From Rufibacter sediminis (lineage in GTDB: Bacteria; Bacteroidota; Bacteroidia; Cytophagales; Hymenobacteraceae), in the NCBI RefSeq assembly GCF_014269285.1, contig NZ_JACOAF010000020.1, positions 248,001 to 312,000 on the forward strand: DNA of 64,000 nt, given 5' to 3'. A program made the translations under genes and the position numbers. This document shows positions 1 to 10,102 of this stretch, piece by piece. Below the pieces are notes generated by a model that was not told the DNA's origin, ran no database searches, and saw nothing but the letters and a program-made list of their open reading frames with translations. Each line of letters opens with the position of its first letter. Position 1 is the stretch's first letter.

Positions 1-1
1 C

Positions 2-577
2 CGAAAAGAGGAGCATTTTAAATTGGCACGTATTTCAGTTGATCTTCCAAATAATTTAGATGCCTCTTGGCAGATAGACATCAAAAAGTCAGTAGCCAGA
101 CCTCCTTTAATCCTTCGGGATCAATTGAAAGCCTACGCTAGTAAAATAAGAGCACAGGCAGTTGATGTGTACAGACACAAAGGCAAAGTTTTACAGCGAA
201 AATATGGTTCAACGCAGTATCAGCCTGTCTGGGTGGAAAAGCTCCGGCACGGCAAACGATTCTATGAAATTAATCAGGAGCATCCTTTTGTCTCTCATTT
301 GCTTTCACAGTTTTCAGGAAAGAATTCTGAACTAAAGAAATTACTTAATCTTATAGAGGAAACTGTTCCCGTTCCGCTCATTACCATCAAGGAGAGCGAA
401 CAGCCTGATATTCAAGGGCAGCCATTTGAAGGAGTCAATCATGATGCGCTCCTAAGTATGATGAAGCTTATACATTCATCCTACATATCACAAGGCATAC
501 AGGATGATCTGGCACGTACGATGATCCTGAACATGGAGCCTTTTAATCTTTATCCCCAACTTATTGAGTCTATCTAA
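2..577 (+). CDS. MORC/MutL-like GHKL ATPase, C-terminal part (cut by left window edge)
   Basis: The reading frame is open to the left edge, so only the last ~190 residues are visible; the TTG at 23 is not a believable start because the frame continues upstream. The visible part fits the C-terminal end of the MORC/MutL-type ATP-binding proteins of predicted restriction operons: a strand-rich start (ISVDLPNNLDASWQ), then a basic helical stretch resembling the S5-fold/transducer region. The Bergerat ATP-binding motifs would lie left of the window. The stop is 33 nt before the Z1 gene and the same gene order continues, so it is the first visible gene of a four-gene defence operon. In published examples a DNA cytosine methyltransferase and a Vsr-like nuclease often sit further upstream; neither can be seen here. 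The identification leans on context as much as on sequence. Confidence 0.7.
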   Translation, partial: RKEEHFKLARISVDLPNNLDASWQIDIKKSVARPPLILRDQLKAYASKIRAQAVDVYRHKGKVLQRKYGSTQYQPVWVEKLRHGKRFYEINQEHPFVSHLLSQFSGKNSELKKLLNLIEETVPVPLITIKESEQPDIQGQPFEGVNHDALLSMMKLIHSSYISQGIQDDLARTMILNMEPFNLYPQLIESI

Positions 578-610
578 TAATTCTTAATCTATTTAATTCA
601 ATATTTTATT

Positions 611-3508
611 ATGCTAGAGCAGGCAAAACAAATTTGTATAACCTTACTACAGAGTAAATCCACTATCACTGCTTCTGACATTGATGAGGCCATAAATAAC
701 GTCCAGAAAATCTTTCAAATTGAAGAGGAAGAAAGAAAAACATTATATAAATATTTGGAGGCCCAATTTTCAGTTTTTTCTGATACCTATAAAATTCTGT
801 CTGATACAGAAACGTATGTCCCGTGGCTGAAAAATAAGAAATCAGAAATCAGATGGAATTTCTGGAATCGTTACCTGATGTTTCAGCAGAAGAAAATAGC
901 CCCACCTACTTTAAACAAACTGGACAATCTAACTGACGATATTCTGGACAGGCTTATTGACCCGAAGACCAAAGGACCTTGGGACAAAAGAGGAATGGTA
1001 GTAGGGCAGGTACAATCTGGTAAAACCAGTAACTACACCGGTTTGATTAATAAAGCTGCTGATGCCGGATATAAGTTAATTATTGTCCTGGCAGGACTTC
1101 ATGATAGTCTTAGAAGTCAAACACAGGTAAGGATTGATGAGGGTTTTCTGGGATTTAATACTCAGACGGCCATGAACTTTACTAATGCCGGTAATAGAAT
1201 AGGGGTGGGTCTGTTTAATAAAGATTTACCTGCTCATGCTTTAACCACCAGTAGGCTTAACGGTGATTTTAAAGGTCCGGTAGCACAGGCTTCCGGAGTG
1301 AATATCAGGGGAACAGATCCTATTATCCTGGTTATAAAAAAGAATGCCTCTATCCTGAAAAACTTGGTAGCCTGGCTTGCAACCAGGGGAGATAAAACAC
1401 CAGAAGGAAACATTATTATACGGGAGCTACCCTTTCTGCTTATTGATGATGAGGCAGACAATGCTTCCATTAATGTTAATCCTAAAAAAGTATCAACTAT
1501 TAATGGCAGTATCCGGGCGCTGCTATCTTTGTTTGAGCAAAGCGCCTATGTTGGGTATACTGCAACCCCTTTTGCCAACATTTTTATTCCCTTACTATCA
1601 GAGGAAGACACCAAAGGGTTGAATCTGACCATAAAGGATTTTGAGTTTACGGTAGGCCAAGATCTATTTCCTAAAGATTTCATTGTTAATATTCCGGCAC
1701 CATCTAATTACATAGGCCCAACAAAAGTATTTGGATTGCCAGCTTCTTCCTCTTCAGAATCAGCAGAGGAACCCTTACCTATAGCCGTCCCTGTCTTTGA
1801 TTATGAAGCTTTTGTGCCTGATAAGCACAAGAAGGATACACCACTTCCGGAAGAGCTTCCTGCCAGTCTGCGTTTTGCTATAAAATGTTTTGTTCTTTCC
1901 TGTGCAGCCAGGAGGGTTAGAAAACAGATTGATGTTCATAATTCTATGCTTATTCACGTTTCCAGATACGTGGTTTGGCAGGATAGAATTGCCATGCTGG
2001 TAGACGCTGAACTAAAGCATTATCAAAAGCAGATCGAATTCAATCAGGGATCTATTCTTAAAGAATTAAGGGAAACTTGGAAGACTGAATTTGAGCCTAA
2101 GACTAACCTGATTCTGATGCAGGATCATATCTACCAAGATCCAGGCATTGTTCCTGTTTCTTGGAGTGAGATTGAAAATGAGTTATTCAATGCCAGTGCC
2201 AGAATAGATGTAAGAGCTATTCATGGAGACAAAAATGAAGCGGGTTTATCCTATCATAATATTTCCCCTCTGGATTACTTCATGTCTGAGCAGCAGGGTA
2301 CTTATCTGTCGGTGATTGCAGTAGGGGGTGATAAGCTTTCAAGAGGATTAACGCTTGAGGGTTTATCTGTAAGCTATTACCTGAGAGCCTCTAAGATGTA
2401 TGATACCCTAATGCAGATGGGCCGATGGTTTGGTTACAGACCAGGGTACGCTGATCTGTGCAGGCTGTTTACTACCAGCGATCTTATTGATTGGTTTGAG
2501 CATATCACCATTGCTTCAGAGGAAATGCGGGCTGATTTTGATTATATGTTCCTGCTTAATGAGACGCCAAAAAATTACGGGCTAAAAGTTAGAACACATC
2601 CCGGAGCTTTGAAAATCACAGCAGCAAACAAATTCCGCCACAAGCAGATCATGTTGCTGAGTTATTCGGGAGAGCTTGAGCAAACCTATAAACTTAAAAT
2701 TGATCAGCATATCTTCAGGCGTAATTATGAGGCAACAGTTGAACTGATTAACACACTTGGTAAGCAAGTAGAACAGCCTTTGAATAATGAGGTAAAAACA
2801 CAGCCTTTCATCTGGAGTGGAAAGAACAATAGCAATCTGATTATCAAATTCCTCAATAGTTATAGTATTGGCCGGGAAGTATTGGATGTTCAAAAGATGG
2901 CTGACTATATTCAGGCCCAGGTACGGCAAAATAATTTGACTGACTGGACTATTGTGTTGATACAGAACTCGACGGCAAAAGAATCAGATACATACCCATT
3001 TGAAATCAACAATGAAACTAAGAAGGTTGGAATGACCGACCGGAGTATCAGCCTTACCCGGCCAGATGAGATTGTTAAAACCTACTCTATCAACAAAGCC
3101 ATGATTATTTCTCCTAATCATGAATTAATTGACCTATCAGACCAGCAAATTGAAGATGCCTTGAAGCTCACAAAGCAGGATTGGGAACAGGACAAGAAAA
3201 AAAATGAGCCGACACTGCCAAGTGGCTTCAGAATAAAGAGAGTCAGATCTTCTACCAAAGGTTTACTGCTTTTATATCCGTTACATTGTTCTCCGGTACA
3301 CCGGTGGTTGTCTGAAACCAGTACTCCTGAAAATAAAGTGTATAACATTGAGAGAAGAAATTATTCAGATGTGCCTATAATGGGGTTTGCTATCAGCTTT
3401 CCTAATATACCTAATGATGAAAAAATAGAATACGCTGTCAATGAGCAATTCATTCAAGAGTATGACTACTCAGAGGAGTTAGATGCAGAAGAGTTAGTGC
3501 ATGAATAG
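611..3508 (+). CDS. Z1 domain helicase-like ATPase of a defence operon
   Basis: A 965-residue P-loop protein of the Z1 class, a superfamily-II-like ATPase tied to predicted restriction/defence operons. Walker A is GQVQSGKTS (about 132-140), the Walker B/DEAD-like box is IDDEAD (278-283), and the SF2-like motif GYTATP is at 315-320. A late conserved block, QMGRWFGYR (602-610), plays the arginine-finger/motif VI role. Residues 1-120 are helical and the last ~250 residues are a variable domain. The gene ends in an ATGAATAG overlap with the PD-(D/E)XK gene, a sign of translational coupling. By family knowledge the Z1 protein works with the MORC-like ATPase and the nuclease on invading DNA; the exact activity is not established and is inferred here. 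Confidence 0.9.
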   Translation: MLEQAKQICITLLQSKSTITASDIDEAINNVQKIFQIEEEERKTLYKYLEAQFSVFSDTYKILSDTETYVPWLKNKKSEIRWNFWNRYLMFQQKKIAPPTLNKLDNLTDDILDRLIDPKTKGPWDKRGMVVGQVQSGKTSNYTGLINKAADAGYKLIIVLAGLHDSLRSQTQVRIDEGFLGFNTQTAMNFTNAGNRIGVGLFNKDLPAHALTTSRLNGDFKGPVAQASGVNIRGTDPIILVIKKNASILKNLVAWLATRGDKTPEGNIIIRELPFLLIDDEADNASINVNPKKVSTINGSIRALLSLFEQSAYVGYTATPFANIFIPLLSEEDTKGLNLTIKDFEFTVGQDLFPKDFIVNIPAPSNYIGPTKVFGLPASSSSESAEEPLPIAVPVFDYEAFVPDKHKKDTPLPEELPASLRFAIKCFVLSCAARRVRKQIDVHNSMLIHVSRYVVWQDRIAMLVDAELKHYQKQIEFNQGSILKELRETWKTEFEPKTNLILMQDHIYQDPGIVPVSWSEIENELFNASARIDVRAIHGDKNEAGLSYHNISPLDYFMSEQQGTYLSVIAVGGDKLSRGLTLEGLSVSYYLRASKMYDTLMQMGRWFGYRPGYADLCRLFTTSDLIDWFEHITIASEEMRADFDYMFLLNETPKNYGLKVRTHPGALKITAANKFRHKQIMLLSYSGELEQTYKLKIDQHIFRRNYEATVELINTLGKQVEQPLNNEVKTQPFIWSGKNNSNLIIKFLNSYSIGREVLDVQKMADYIQAQVRQNNLTDWTIVLIQNSTAKESDTYPFEINNETKKVGMTDRSISLTRPDEIVKTYSINKAMIISPNHELIDLSDQQIEDALKLTKQDWEQDKKKNEPTLPSGFRIKRVRSSTKGLLLLYPLHCSPVHRWLSETSTPENKVYNIERRNYSDVPIMGFAISFPNIPNDEKIEYAVNEQFIQEYDYSEELDAEELVHE

Positions 3509-4496
3509 GATAAAAGAAATCTGGACCGAACTAAAAAAGCAGCCCGACTTTCTGAGCGGGCTAGCCAAAATCCGGTATTCAGAATCCTCATACTGTGACC
3601 TTTACTTGGGTATTAAATTACCTGAGAACTCGTCCTGTTTGATTTTGGGACTACCTATAAGTGTTATCAACAAAATCAATTCTGACCGGAAGCTGAGGGG
3701 GTTGAGATTAGAAAAGGTAGATGATTCACAGCATAGCACAAGAGGCTTTCTTAATCTGATTCTGCTGGATAACAGGTTCTCTGATATTTTTGATAGCCTT
3801 ATTTTGGATATAATCAGGCATATCATCAACTTAGACAACGAAGGCATCATTGCACGGGAGTTCCTGAACAGAATAGATAAGTGGCAGGCACTTTTTGAAA
3901 AAGCAGCCTCAGAAGGTTTGCCACCGGAAGCCCAGAGGGGTTTGTTTGGAGAACTATATTTTTTGAGAAAGTGGCTTGACGTTGCTAAAGACAAAGCTAA
4001 ATGTCTGCAGGCATGGGTTGGTCCAGAGCTTGCCGTCAGGGACTTTGAATATGGTGGTGCTGCTCTGGAAGTGAAAACCACTAAAGGCAATAACCATCAA
4101 AAGATTCAGATTAGCAGTGAAAGACAACTGGATGTCACCACATTAGATTATCTGTTTCTTTTTCATTTGTCTTTGGATGTACAGCAAAATGCAGGAGAAG
4201 CTCTGTCCAGTTTAGTAGAATCTGTAAAGGCGCTTCTAATCCATGATTTTAATTTATATACTGTATTTCAGGAAAAGCTTTTGCAGGCAGGCTATTACCA
4301 AAGCCATCAGCACCTTTATGCAATTAAGAGTTATAAAGTCCGGCAGGAATCTTTCTACGAAGTAAAAGGAGACTTCCCCAGAATACAGGAAAATGAAGTA
4401 CGGGAAGGAGTAGGTGATATTAAATATTCAATCATATTAAGTAATTATAGTGATTACCTGGTAGATGAACAGGTGGTCTTCAATACCTTAAACTAG
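3501..4496 (+). CDS. PD-(D/E)XK motif nuclease-like protein of the Z1/AIPR operon
   Basis: A 331-residue protein with a recognisable restriction-endonuclease-like core: GLFGELYFL (148-156, E151), then RDFEYGG with D181, then ALEVKTT with E190 and K192. This is the E...D...ExK layout of PD-(D/E)XK enzymes, so it is the likely DNA-cleaving subunit. It overlaps the Z1 gene by 8 nt and its stop lies 1 nt before the AIPR start, so the three are surely co-expressed. Its length is normal for the family and all core residues appear intact. Substrate and trigger are not visible; cleavage of unmodified phage DNA is inferred from the family context. Confidence 0.85.
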   Translation: MNRIKEIWTELKKQPDFLSGLAKIRYSESSYCDLYLGIKLPENSSCLILGLPISVINKINSDRKLRGLRLEKVDDSQHSTRGFLNLILLDNRFSDIFDSLILDIIRHIINLDNEGIIAREFLNRIDKWQALFEKAASEGLPPEAQRGLFGELYFLRKWLDVAKDKAKCLQAWVGPELAVRDFEYGGAALEVKTTKGNNHQKIQISSERQLDVTTLDYLFLFHLSLDVQQNAGEALSSLVESVKALLIHDFNLYTVFQEKLLQAGYYQSHQHLYAIKSYKVRQESFYEVKGDFPRIQENEVREGVGDIKYSIILSNYSDYLVDEQVVFNTLN

Positions 4497-4497
4497 C

Positions 4498-6963
4498 ATG
4501 GCAGAAACGCTGGAGAATCTGGAGTTAAATAAATTTTGTGCAAACGTTCAGCAGGAAATAAGGGCTACACAGTTATCAGAAGATGATGGTGGTGCATTAG
4601 AGCAAATCTTTACCCAATATGCAATTGGTCTATTAGCAGACGCTGGGGAAACGGAGAATGCACGAGCCTGTTATGATGAAAAAGTAAACAAAGCCGGTAG
4701 TGTTCAGCATAAGATTAATGGCTATGCTCTTTCTGACAACTACGAGACGCTGGATCTGTTCATTACTATTTTCAAAGGGACAGATGAACCTGCCAGAGCT
4801 TTTAAAGAGGAGGTAGATAAAGCTGCAAAGAGAATCACTGCCTTCTTCCGGAATGCAGTGTATAATACGTATGTACAGGAAATAGAAGAGGCCTCAGAGA
4901 TATTTGACTTAGCCCATACTCTAAGTGAGTCTAAAGAGCTAAAGAATAACCTTGTGCGGGTGAATGTAATGATTTTAACAGACGGAGTATATCCGGGTGA
5001 AACATTACAGGAGCAGATTATTTCTGGGTATAAGATTTACTCTCGGGTAATAGATCTAAATTACTTATATAACATCTCTGAAAAGGCGCATGTACCCATT
5101 GAGATAGATTTTCAGGCAGACGGTTATACTATACCTTGCATCTTTACCCCCTCTGATAATGAGGAATACCAGTCCTATCTGGCTATTATTCCGGGAGCTG
5201 CACTGGTCAATATATATGAAAGGTTTGGTTCACGCCTTTTAGAGCAGAACGTCAGGTCTTTTCTGCAGTTTTCCGGAAAAATAAATAAGGGCATCCGGAA
5301 AACTATTCTGGAAGAATCACATATGTTTCTTGCCTTTAATAATGGTTTGGCAGCTACGGCAGAAGAAGTGCAACTAGTCTCCTCCCCAGACGGCTATGGG
5401 CAATCAATTGCCCGGGTGAAGGACCTGCAGATAGTAAACGGAGGTCAGACTACGGCATCTATTTACCACACCTGGAAAAAAGACAAGGCAGATATCTCTA
5501 GGATATTTGTGCAGGTAAAGCTTTCTGTGGTAAAAAATAAAACCAACTTTACCAATGTGGTAGCCAGAATTGCAGAGTATGCCAATACTCAGAACAAGAT
5601 TTCTGCTTCTGATCTCAGCTCTAATAGTGAGAACCATATTATGCTGGAAAAACTTTCCCGCACTATCTGGGCACCACCTATACAGGGCAAAACTCAACAG
5701 ACGCGTTGGTTCTACGAGCGTGCCAGAGGGCAGTATAAGAATGCAATTCTAAAAGAAGGGTTCACGCAGGCAAAACGAAAGGCTTTTGAACTGAAGAACC
5801 CTAAAGTGCAGGTCTTAACAAAAGAAGATATTGCCAAGTATGTGAACTCCTGGCAACAAGTATATGAAGGTAAAAAACTGGTAGTGGGGCCACATTTTGT
5901 AGTTAGGGGAAACCAGAAAAACTATGTTCAGTTTATCAACTACAATTTTGACAGTAAACCAGACAACATCTATTTTGAAGATGCTATTGCAAAGGCTATC
6001 CTATTCAGGGCAGCTGAAAAGGTGTATGGGGTAAAGCCTAACTCCATTGGCGATATGCGCTATATAACTGTTCCCTACACAGTGGCCTGGCTCGGGTATA
6101 AGCTTAATTACAAACTGGATCTTTACAAAATCTGGAAAGCTCAGGGTATAAGTGAGCCTCTGAAGGAGAAACTGAGGGAGATAATGGTGAAGATGGAAGC
6201 CTTCATTAAGAAAAAGGCTCCAGGTTCACTTTATGGAGAGTATGCTAAAAAAGAGGAATGCTGGGAAGCGGTTAAACAGCAGGATTTTAACCTTTCGCTT
6301 GAAAGCCTGAAGTATGATCTGGAGTCTGATAGTAAGAGATCTAAAAGAGTACGACTTACGGAAGAAGATACCTTGCAGGCAGAAGTAATAGCTCTTCAGG
6401 AAAGATTGAAATCAGTTCACCCAAAAACATGGGCAGATATCGAAGAATGGGGAAGAGCTACCGGGAAGTTATCTCCTTACCAGCGTACCATGACAACTAC
6501 CATCAGTTCTGCTGTTCTAAGAAAGAAACTATTCAGTGATACTGAATTAAGTAACGGACAGAAGATTCTGGACCTTGCGATAGAGGAAGCACCGGAGTTA
6601 TTTCTGAATATGGAGGAATACTCGGATGAAACTGGAACTGCTACCAAAACCTTAACTGCAGTTACTACCGATCAGCTTAAGGAAGTTGTGAAATGGGAAA
6701 AGAAGCATAGAAAGCTATCTGACCCTGAGTACAAGTTCCTTGTGCTTCTAGCAGAGGGTAAACGGCCACTTTCTGATCGGAACCTAGGTTTTGTTTCAAA
6801 AATAATGAACAAAGTAAAAAGGTTTGGGTTTGGCGTAGCTGCAAGTGAAGTAGGAACAGCTGAGGATGCTCGATGGGAAACTTCCATATGTTACTGGAGT
6901 ACGGTTGAACTACCCGGTTATACTTATGCAGCTAAAAAGAATGCTTGGTGGAAGAGAAAATAG
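4498..6963 (+). CDS. AIPR (abortive infection phage resistance) family protein
   Basis: An 821-residue protein whose middle part carries the AIPR signature: FNNG at 280-283 and NGGQTT at 314-319, followed by RIAEYANTQNKIS. The N-terminal ~200 residues are helical and acidic; the C-terminal ~200 residues form a separate basic region ending AAKKNAWWKRK. AIPR proteins were named after abortive-infection loci and often accompany Z1 and PD-(D/E)XK genes. The ATG follows the preceding stop after one base, so it is the last gene of the operon. It looks full length. The molecular activity of AIPR proteins is not known to me, so only a defence role is inferred. Confidence 0.87.
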   Translation: MAETLENLELNKFCANVQQEIRATQLSEDDGGALEQIFTQYAIGLLADAGETENARACYDEKVNKAGSVQHKINGYALSDNYETLDLFITIFKGTDEPARAFKEEVDKAAKRITAFFRNAVYNTYVQEIEEASEIFDLAHTLSESKELKNNLVRVNVMILTDGVYPGETLQEQIISGYKIYSRVIDLNYLYNISEKAHVPIEIDFQADGYTIPCIFTPSDNEEYQSYLAIIPGAALVNIYERFGSRLLEQNVRSFLQFSGKINKGIRKTILEESHMFLAFNNGLAATAEEVQLVSSPDGYGQSIARVKDLQIVNGGQTTASIYHTWKKDKADISRIFVQVKLSVVKNKTNFTNVVARIAEYANTQNKISASDLSSNSENHIMLEKLSRTIWAPPIQGKTQQTRWFYERARGQYKNAILKEGFTQAKRKAFELKNPKVQVLTKEDIAKYVNSWQQVYEGKKLVVGPHFVVRGNQKNYVQFINYNFDSKPDNIYFEDAIAKAILFRAAEKVYGVKPNSIGDMRYITVPYTVAWLGYKLNYKLDLYKIWKAQGISEPLKEKLREIMVKMEAFIKKKAPGSLYGEYAKKEECWEAVKQQDFNLSLESLKYDLESDSKRSKRVRLTEEDTLQAEVIALQERLKSVHPKTWADIEEWGRATGKLSPYQRTMTTTISSAVLRKKLFSDTELSNGQKILDLAIEEAPELFLNMEEYSDETGTATKTLTAVTTDQLKEVVKWEKKHRKLSDPEYKFLVLLAEGKRPLSDRNLGFVSKIMNKVKRFGFGVAASEVGTAEDARWETSICYWSTVELPGYTYAAKKNAWWKRK

Positions 6964-7038
6964 AATAAGTTTCAATTTGAATATTCTGTGATTAAATTAT
7001 TAATTTATTATCCTGACATTATTTAATTCATTAATTCA

Positions 7039-7806
7039 GTGGAAGAAAATCATAAGCTTGGCTTATTTGTTTCGTATTATTTGTCCAGATTTGATAAAAA
7101 AGCATATGAGAATCTTGGTTTTGGAAACCAAGCAGAAACCCATAATAAAATAGGGGAAAAACTAAAAGTAAACCCTCATACAGTTAAGAATTGGAGAGAC
7201 GAGTTCGACCCTCTACATGGGCATCGTGTTGGGTGGTATCAAAGAAAGCTTTCACCCTCAAGAGTTCGGGTGGTTGAGGCCTTACAGGATTTAGATGAAT
7301 CTGAAGTAAGACTAATTATTTCTGATATACTCTTTGGGCAAACGGATGATGACGAGAAGATAAAGCTTTTGAATGTTATACCGGAAGAATCACAAATCGA
7401 GAAGAACTTTGTGCTTAGAGGGCCAACAGGTAAAAAGGCTGAGGAATTCTTTATAAATTTTTTTTATTCAGATAGTTCGCCATTTGAAGGCACTTTAATT
7501 GATTGTCGTGATAATGGCTGTGGTTATGATTTTGAAGTTGTGAATGATATTCAAAGGGTATTTATAGAAGTTAAAGGTCTCTCAGGAGAAGATGGTGGTT
7601 TAGTTTTTACAAATAAAGAATGGAGTACTGCAAAAAAGAATGGGGAACATTATTATTTAATTTTTATTAGAAATTTAAATAAAACTCCGGAAGTAACTAT
7701 TGTTCAAAATCCTTTTATAGCCTTAAAATCACAGAAAAGTATTTATACTTCTATACAAATACAATGGATAGTTTCTCCTAAGGAACTAAAACTAATATCT
7801 TCTTAA
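7039..7806 (+). CDS. DUF3883 (PD-(D/E)XK-like) protein with N-terminal HTH
   Basis: A 255-residue protein starting with GTG (an in-frame stop at 7024 excludes a longer form unless a rare ATT is used). Residues ~34-55 (NKIGEKLKVNPHTVKNWRDE) read as a helix-turn-helix, suggesting DNA binding. The C-terminal half is a DUF3883/NO VEIN-type domain: KKAEEFF (132-138), then CGYDFEV with D164, then FIEVKG with E177 and K179, the spacing of a PD-(D/E)XK nuclease core. Downstream lies the double-GHKL protein after 91 nt on the same strand, so the two may form one transcription unit. The region is much more AT-rich than the backbone and even than the preceding operon, which points to separate acquisition. 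A nuclease role is inference from the motif. Confidence 0.8.
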   Translation: MEENHKLGLFVSYYLSRFDKKAYENLGFGNQAETHNKIGEKLKVNPHTVKNWRDEFDPLHGHRVGWYQRKLSPSRVRVVEALQDLDESEVRLIISDILFGQTDDDEKIKLLNVIPEESQIEKNFVLRGPTGKKAEEFFINFFYSDSSPFEGTLIDCRDNGCGYDFEVVNDIQRVFIEVKGLSGEDGGLVFTNKEWSTAKKNGEHYYLIFIRNLNKTPEVTIVQNPFIALKSQKSIYTSIQIQWIVSPKELKLISS

Positions 7807-7897
7807 GTACGGAATAGTACTATTAGCTTTTAATGATAAAGCTGGTATTATAACCTCCCTTCCCAAGGAGTAAAGGCTTTAATAATTATATTATCAG

Positions 7898-10102
7898 ATG
7901 ATTGAAAATGCAAATGCTGTTGGTAAGTTTAAAATCAGGCCTGCCGCACGTCACGTCTTTACTATAGGTGAGGGCTTAATAAAGGATTCTTATTCTGCTT
8001 TGGTAGAATTAGTGAAAAACTCATATGATGCTGATGCTGAAAAAGTAGCAATTGAATTCTCTGCTAAGAATGAGGGAGAAACTAACTCTTTAATTATAAA
8101 TTTTACTGACAATGGGCATGGAATGAGTTTTGACACAGTTACAAACATCTGGATGGTTCCTTCCACTGAGGATAAACAAGAAAGAAGGTTTAGCCCATAC
8201 ATGAAACGGCCAATGCAGGGAAGAAAAGGAATTGGAAGATATGCTGTTGCAATTTTGGGTAATGAACTACTAATGGAAACTACAAAGGATGGAATAACAA
8301 CAACCTTACTAATTGATTGGGATGAATACCTGAAGCCCGAATATAAGTACTTAGATGAGATCGATATCTTGATAGAAGCAGCTCGTGATAATAAACCAAA
8401 TGGAACCCACTTTGAAATTGTAGGAAATGAAAGCAAACTTATTGAATGGGATCAATGGCAAATTGACAATTTAATAAATGAATTAAGAAAGCTTTTATCC
8501 CCAGTCCATGAAAAAGAAACATTAAACTTCGAGATAAACCTTTCATTTAAGGATTTTCCAGTAGAGAAATATAATAATAGGTTAATTAAGATTGAACCGT
8601 ATCCAATTGTAGATTTATTTGATTATAGAATTTCTGGAACTATTGATGAATTAGGAAAGGGGACTCTATTATTTGAAAATAACAGTATCAAAGGAATACC
8701 TAATGAGAAAGTTGAATTTGAAGCACGGATTTCACCTCGAGCAAAAAATTGTGGTGTTATTTATTGCGATTTCAGAGTTTTTGATAGAGACCCCCAAGCA
8801 ATTGAAAACTTAATCAATAGGGGTTTATCCGATCCAAAAACAGGAAACAGGTTAGGTAAAAATGAGGCTCGTAAGTTATTAGACGAAGTTAATGGTATTG
8901 GGGTATATAGAGAAGGGTTCCGGATTAGGCCCCATGGTGATCCAGGTTATGATTGGTTAGAACTGGACCGGGCTCGGGTGCAAGATCCGTCCTTTCATAT
9001 AGGAAGTAACCAAGTTATTGGATTTATACAAATTGAACCCGAAGAGAAATCACATTTAGTAGAGCGTTCGAGTAGAGAAGGTTTAAAAGAAGATAAATAC
9101 TATTGGGGGCTCGTTGAAACAGCTAAATTGGTAATTAATACATTAGAAAGAATAAGGTATTCATTTAAAATCAAAACCGGCAAAGCTAAATCTAAGCGTA
9201 ATATAACCTCTAAGTTAGATAAAGTTATAGATTCTTCTGACTTAAAGGTAAGTTTAGAGAAGGAACTGAATAAAATCGGGGTCAATAATGATGTTAAAAA
9301 TCGCATTTTTAATTTAATTGACAATAATTTGAATGAAAAGACTAAAATAATAGAGGATGTTAAATTAGCAATTGCAGATTATCAAGGTCAAGCTACTTTA
9401 GGTAGTATTTTGAAAGTTGTGTTACATGAAGGCAATAATCCTGTTGGATTTATTTCTCGGCAAATACCCAATATTATAGATTGGATTTCTGAGTTGAAGC
9501 AAGAGCCAACCCCAGAGTTACTTGATAAAATTTCTAATCGATTATTATTGCTTAAAGAGCAGGCTCAAGTTTTCTTAAATTTATTTTCTAGGTTAACTCC
9601 ATTAGCCGCTAACAGAAGGAAAAAGGCGGATCTTTTTTTATTAGCTAATCCAATAAAGCAAGCAGAAGCAGTTCTTGAAAGTAAACTAAAGGAAAGTAAT
9701 ATTACCCTGAGGCTAGAGGGAGATACTAACTTAAAAGTAAAGGGTTGGCCTGAGGACTTCTTGGCTACATTTATAAATCTTATAGATAATAGTATTTACT
9801 GGCTGTCTCCTGAACAGAAGTCTGATAAAAGAATTCTAATTTCTATAAATCAAGAAAACGATAATAATGAAGAGATTACTATTCATTATAGGGACAACGG
9901 TCCAGGAATAGAAAAGAAATTTATTGAGGAAGAATCAATATTTGAACCAGGCTTTACCTCTAAACCAGCAGGTCAAGGGCATGGCTTAGGAATGGCTATT
10001 GCAGGTGAAGCAATGGCAAGAAATAATGGAAAGTTAACAGCAATATATGATGACAATGGGGTTCATTTTATAATTACCTTAAAAACACAAATAGATGAAT
10101 AA
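7898..10102 (+). CDS. Double GHKL ATPase with histidine-kinase-like C-terminus
   Basis: A 734-residue soluble protein with two Bergerat-fold ATPase modules. The N-terminal one is Hsp90/MutL-like: VELVKNSYDADA (E37, N41, D44), DNGHGM (71-76) and GRKGIGR (108-114). The C-terminal one is kinase-like: an H-box VLHEGNNPVGF with H510, an N-box FINLIDNS (N627/N631), the G1 box DNGPGI (666-671) and the G2 box GHGLGM (694-699). The H-box matches the HExxNP pattern of true histidine kinases. No membrane segment or sensor domain is visible, so the N-terminal ATPase region is the likely sensor. It overlaps the receiver gene by 8 nt, so the pair probably works as a phosphorelay inside the defence island. 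That link is inference. Confidence 0.82.
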   Translation: MIENANAVGKFKIRPAARHVFTIGEGLIKDSYSALVELVKNSYDADAEKVAIEFSAKNEGETNSLIINFTDNGHGMSFDTVTNIWMVPSTEDKQERRFSPYMKRPMQGRKGIGRYAVAILGNELLMETTKDGITTTLLIDWDEYLKPEYKYLDEIDILIEAARDNKPNGTHFEIVGNESKLIEWDQWQIDNLINELRKLLSPVHEKETLNFEINLSFKDFPVEKYNNRLIKIEPYPIVDLFDYRISGTIDELGKGTLLFENNSIKGIPNEKVEFEARISPRAKNCGVIYCDFRVFDRDPQAIENLINRGLSDPKTGNRLGKNEARKLLDEVNGIGVYREGFRIRPHGDPGYDWLELDRARVQDPSFHIGSNQVIGFIQIEPEEKSHLVERSSREGLKEDKYYWGLVETAKLVINTLERIRYSFKIKTGKAKSKRNITSKLDKVIDSSDLKVSLEKELNKIGVNNDVKNRIFNLIDNNLNEKTKIIEDVKLAIADYQGQATLGSILKVVLHEGNNPVGFISRQIPNIIDWISELKQEPTPELLDKISNRLLLLKEQAQVFLNLFSRLTPLAANRRKKADLFLLANPIKQAEAVLESKLKESNITLRLEGDTNLKVKGWPEDFLATFINLIDNSIYWLSPEQKSDKRILISINQENDNNEEITIHYRDNGPGIEKKFIEEESIFEPGFTSKPAGQGHGLGMAIAGEAMARNNGKLTAIYDDNGVHFIITLKTQIDE

